Shown in pieces: positions 5,024 through 5,335 of a stretch of DNA of 5,335 nt. The DNA comes from Actinomycetes bacterium (GTDB lineage Bacteria > Actinomycetota > Actinomycetes > Mycobacteriales > Micromonosporaceae). The notes under the pieces were generated by a model, which saw only the letters and a program-made list of their open reading frames with translations, was not told where the DNA came from and searched no databases. A program made the position numbers and the translations under genes. The number at the start of each line of letters is the position of its first letter. Positions within the stretch are counted from its first letter, which is position 1. Location: positions 1 through 5,335 of the forward strand of contig JAJYSW010000220.1 in assembly GCA_021793335.1 (NCBI GenBank), in the 5' to 3' direction.

Positions 5024-5172
5024 GTGGCCGTCACCGGTCTCTGATCGAAACGGTGTCCACAGTCGCCGGAGGTCGCACCGAGACGCTTTCCGGGGCAGCG
5101 CTGTCGAGGCCCCGAGCCGGCACCACCCGAGCCGAGGCCCGACCGGACGGTGTCCGCATGGCGACACCGGGC

Positions 5173-5201
5173 TTGCCCGATCCGGTATTACGACGTACGG
5201 T
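5173..5201 (+). promoter_or_regulatory. Candidate promoter of the TPP riboswitch transcript
   Basis: TTGCCC (5173-5178) and TACGGT (5196-5201) are separated by 17 bp, matching the TTGAC-n17-TAnnnT pattern of actinomycete housekeeping promoters. Transcription would begin near 5208, about a dozen bases before the riboswitch. The inverted repeat ACGAC-gtacg-GTCGT (5190-5204) overlaps the -10 and may be an operator or chance. Confidence 0.5.
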
Positions 5202-5220
5202 CGTGTTCGTAAGCGAATAA

Positions 5221-5307
5221 ACCCACGGGAGTCCGATGCATCGGGCTGAGAGGGGACTGCGCAGTCCCGACCGTCGAACCTGATCCGGATCATGCCGGCG
5301 CAGGGAG
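5221..5307 (+). ncRNA. TPP riboswitch (THI element)
   Basis: This aptamer senses thiamine pyrophosphate. The conserved landmarks occur in order. P2 is ACGG (5225-5228) with CCGT (5271-5274). P3 follows, leading to the invariant GCTGAGA (5245-5251). An optional stem, GGGACT-GCGC-AGTCCC (5253-5268), comes next. GAACCTGATC (5276-5285), CCGG of P5 (5285-5288), ATGCCGGCG (5292-5300) and the closing AGGGAG (5302-5307) complete it. P1 is probably CCC (5222-5224) with GGG (5303-5305). The CATGCC form of the usual AATGCC segment is seen in other high-GC actinomycete copies. The aptamer ends only 8 nt before the downstream start codon, so there is no room for a separate expression platform. Ligand binding most likely hides the ribosome-binding site directly. 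Confidence 0.96.
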
Positions 5308-5315
5308 AAGGAGCC

Positions 5316-5335
5316 ATGCACGCTATTCGTCGTAT
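5316..5335 (+). CDS. Start of a TPP-regulated gene (partial; probably thiamine synthesis or uptake)
   Basis: ATG at 5316 begins MHAIRR and then leaves the window. It is preceded by GGGAGAAGGAG (5303-5313), where GGGAG gives an 8-nt gap to the ATG while AAGGAG is only 2 nt away; part of this purine run lies in the riboswitch P1 stem. Genes behind TPP riboswitches make or import thiamine (thiC, thiamine-type ABC transporters and others). The basic start would also suit an exported binding protein, but six residues cannot decide it. Confidence 0.75.

Noticed and set aside
4984..5220. 78-residue open frame upstream of the riboswitch
   Set aside because: It has no ribosome-binding site and no recognisable motif, and it crosses the likely promoter of the riboswitch transcript.
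5031..5321. Minus-strand open frames across the TPP riboswitch
   Set aside because: They run antisense through a conserved structured RNA and have no start signals or recognisable product.

Overview
The window looks like chromosomal DNA from a high-GC actinomycete. Most genes are strongly GC-rich, with G or C at most third codon positions. The window carries an XRE/DUF5753 regulator followed by a DUF397 gene, a pairing characteristic of Streptomyces and its relatives. It also has a small RsmC-like methyltransferase of an actinobacterial type and a THI-box (TPP) riboswitch with actinobacterial sequence features. I cannot name a genus from this sequence alone.

Layout, left to right. (1) The last codons of a plus-strand gene end at 43 and converge on a minus-strand regulatory pair; hairpins lie between them. 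(2) The pair is an XRE helix-turn-helix/DUF5753 protein (338-1159) and an overlapping DUF397 protein (115-363). The DUF397 protein has its N-terminal signature motif duplicated in tandem. This block is lower in GC than its neighbours and has its own promoter and a candidate operator palindrome. (3) A classical short-chain dehydrogenase/reductase follows (minus, 1354-2115). It ends in a strong hairpin terminator and appears to lack the catalytic-tetrad asparagine. (4) A secreted HNH nuclease with a DUF1524-like core comes next (minus, 2258-2914). Its 3' side carries two mutually exclusive hairpins and its 5' side a very AT-rich island. (5) A single-pass membrane-anchored protein of unknown function (minus, 3240 to about 4202) is divergent from an RsmC-like SAM-dependent methyltransferase (plus, 4347-4961). 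Both starts have a -10-like hexamer exactly six bases upstream, which suggests leaderless transcripts, and a perfect 14-bp palindrome lies between them. (6) A TPP riboswitch (about 5221-5307) sits directly against the ribosome-binding site of a gene that starts at 5316 and runs off the window.

The genes do not form one pathway. The XRE and DUF397 genes are clearly a translationally coupled unit. The other genes look like separate transcription units with their own terminators or promoters. I see no CRISPR array, tRNA, rRNA or transposase. No undescribed multi-gene system is evident. The most distinctive signals are the internal duplication in the DUF397 gene, the SDR active-site change, the palindromic divergent promoter and the compact riboswitch leader.
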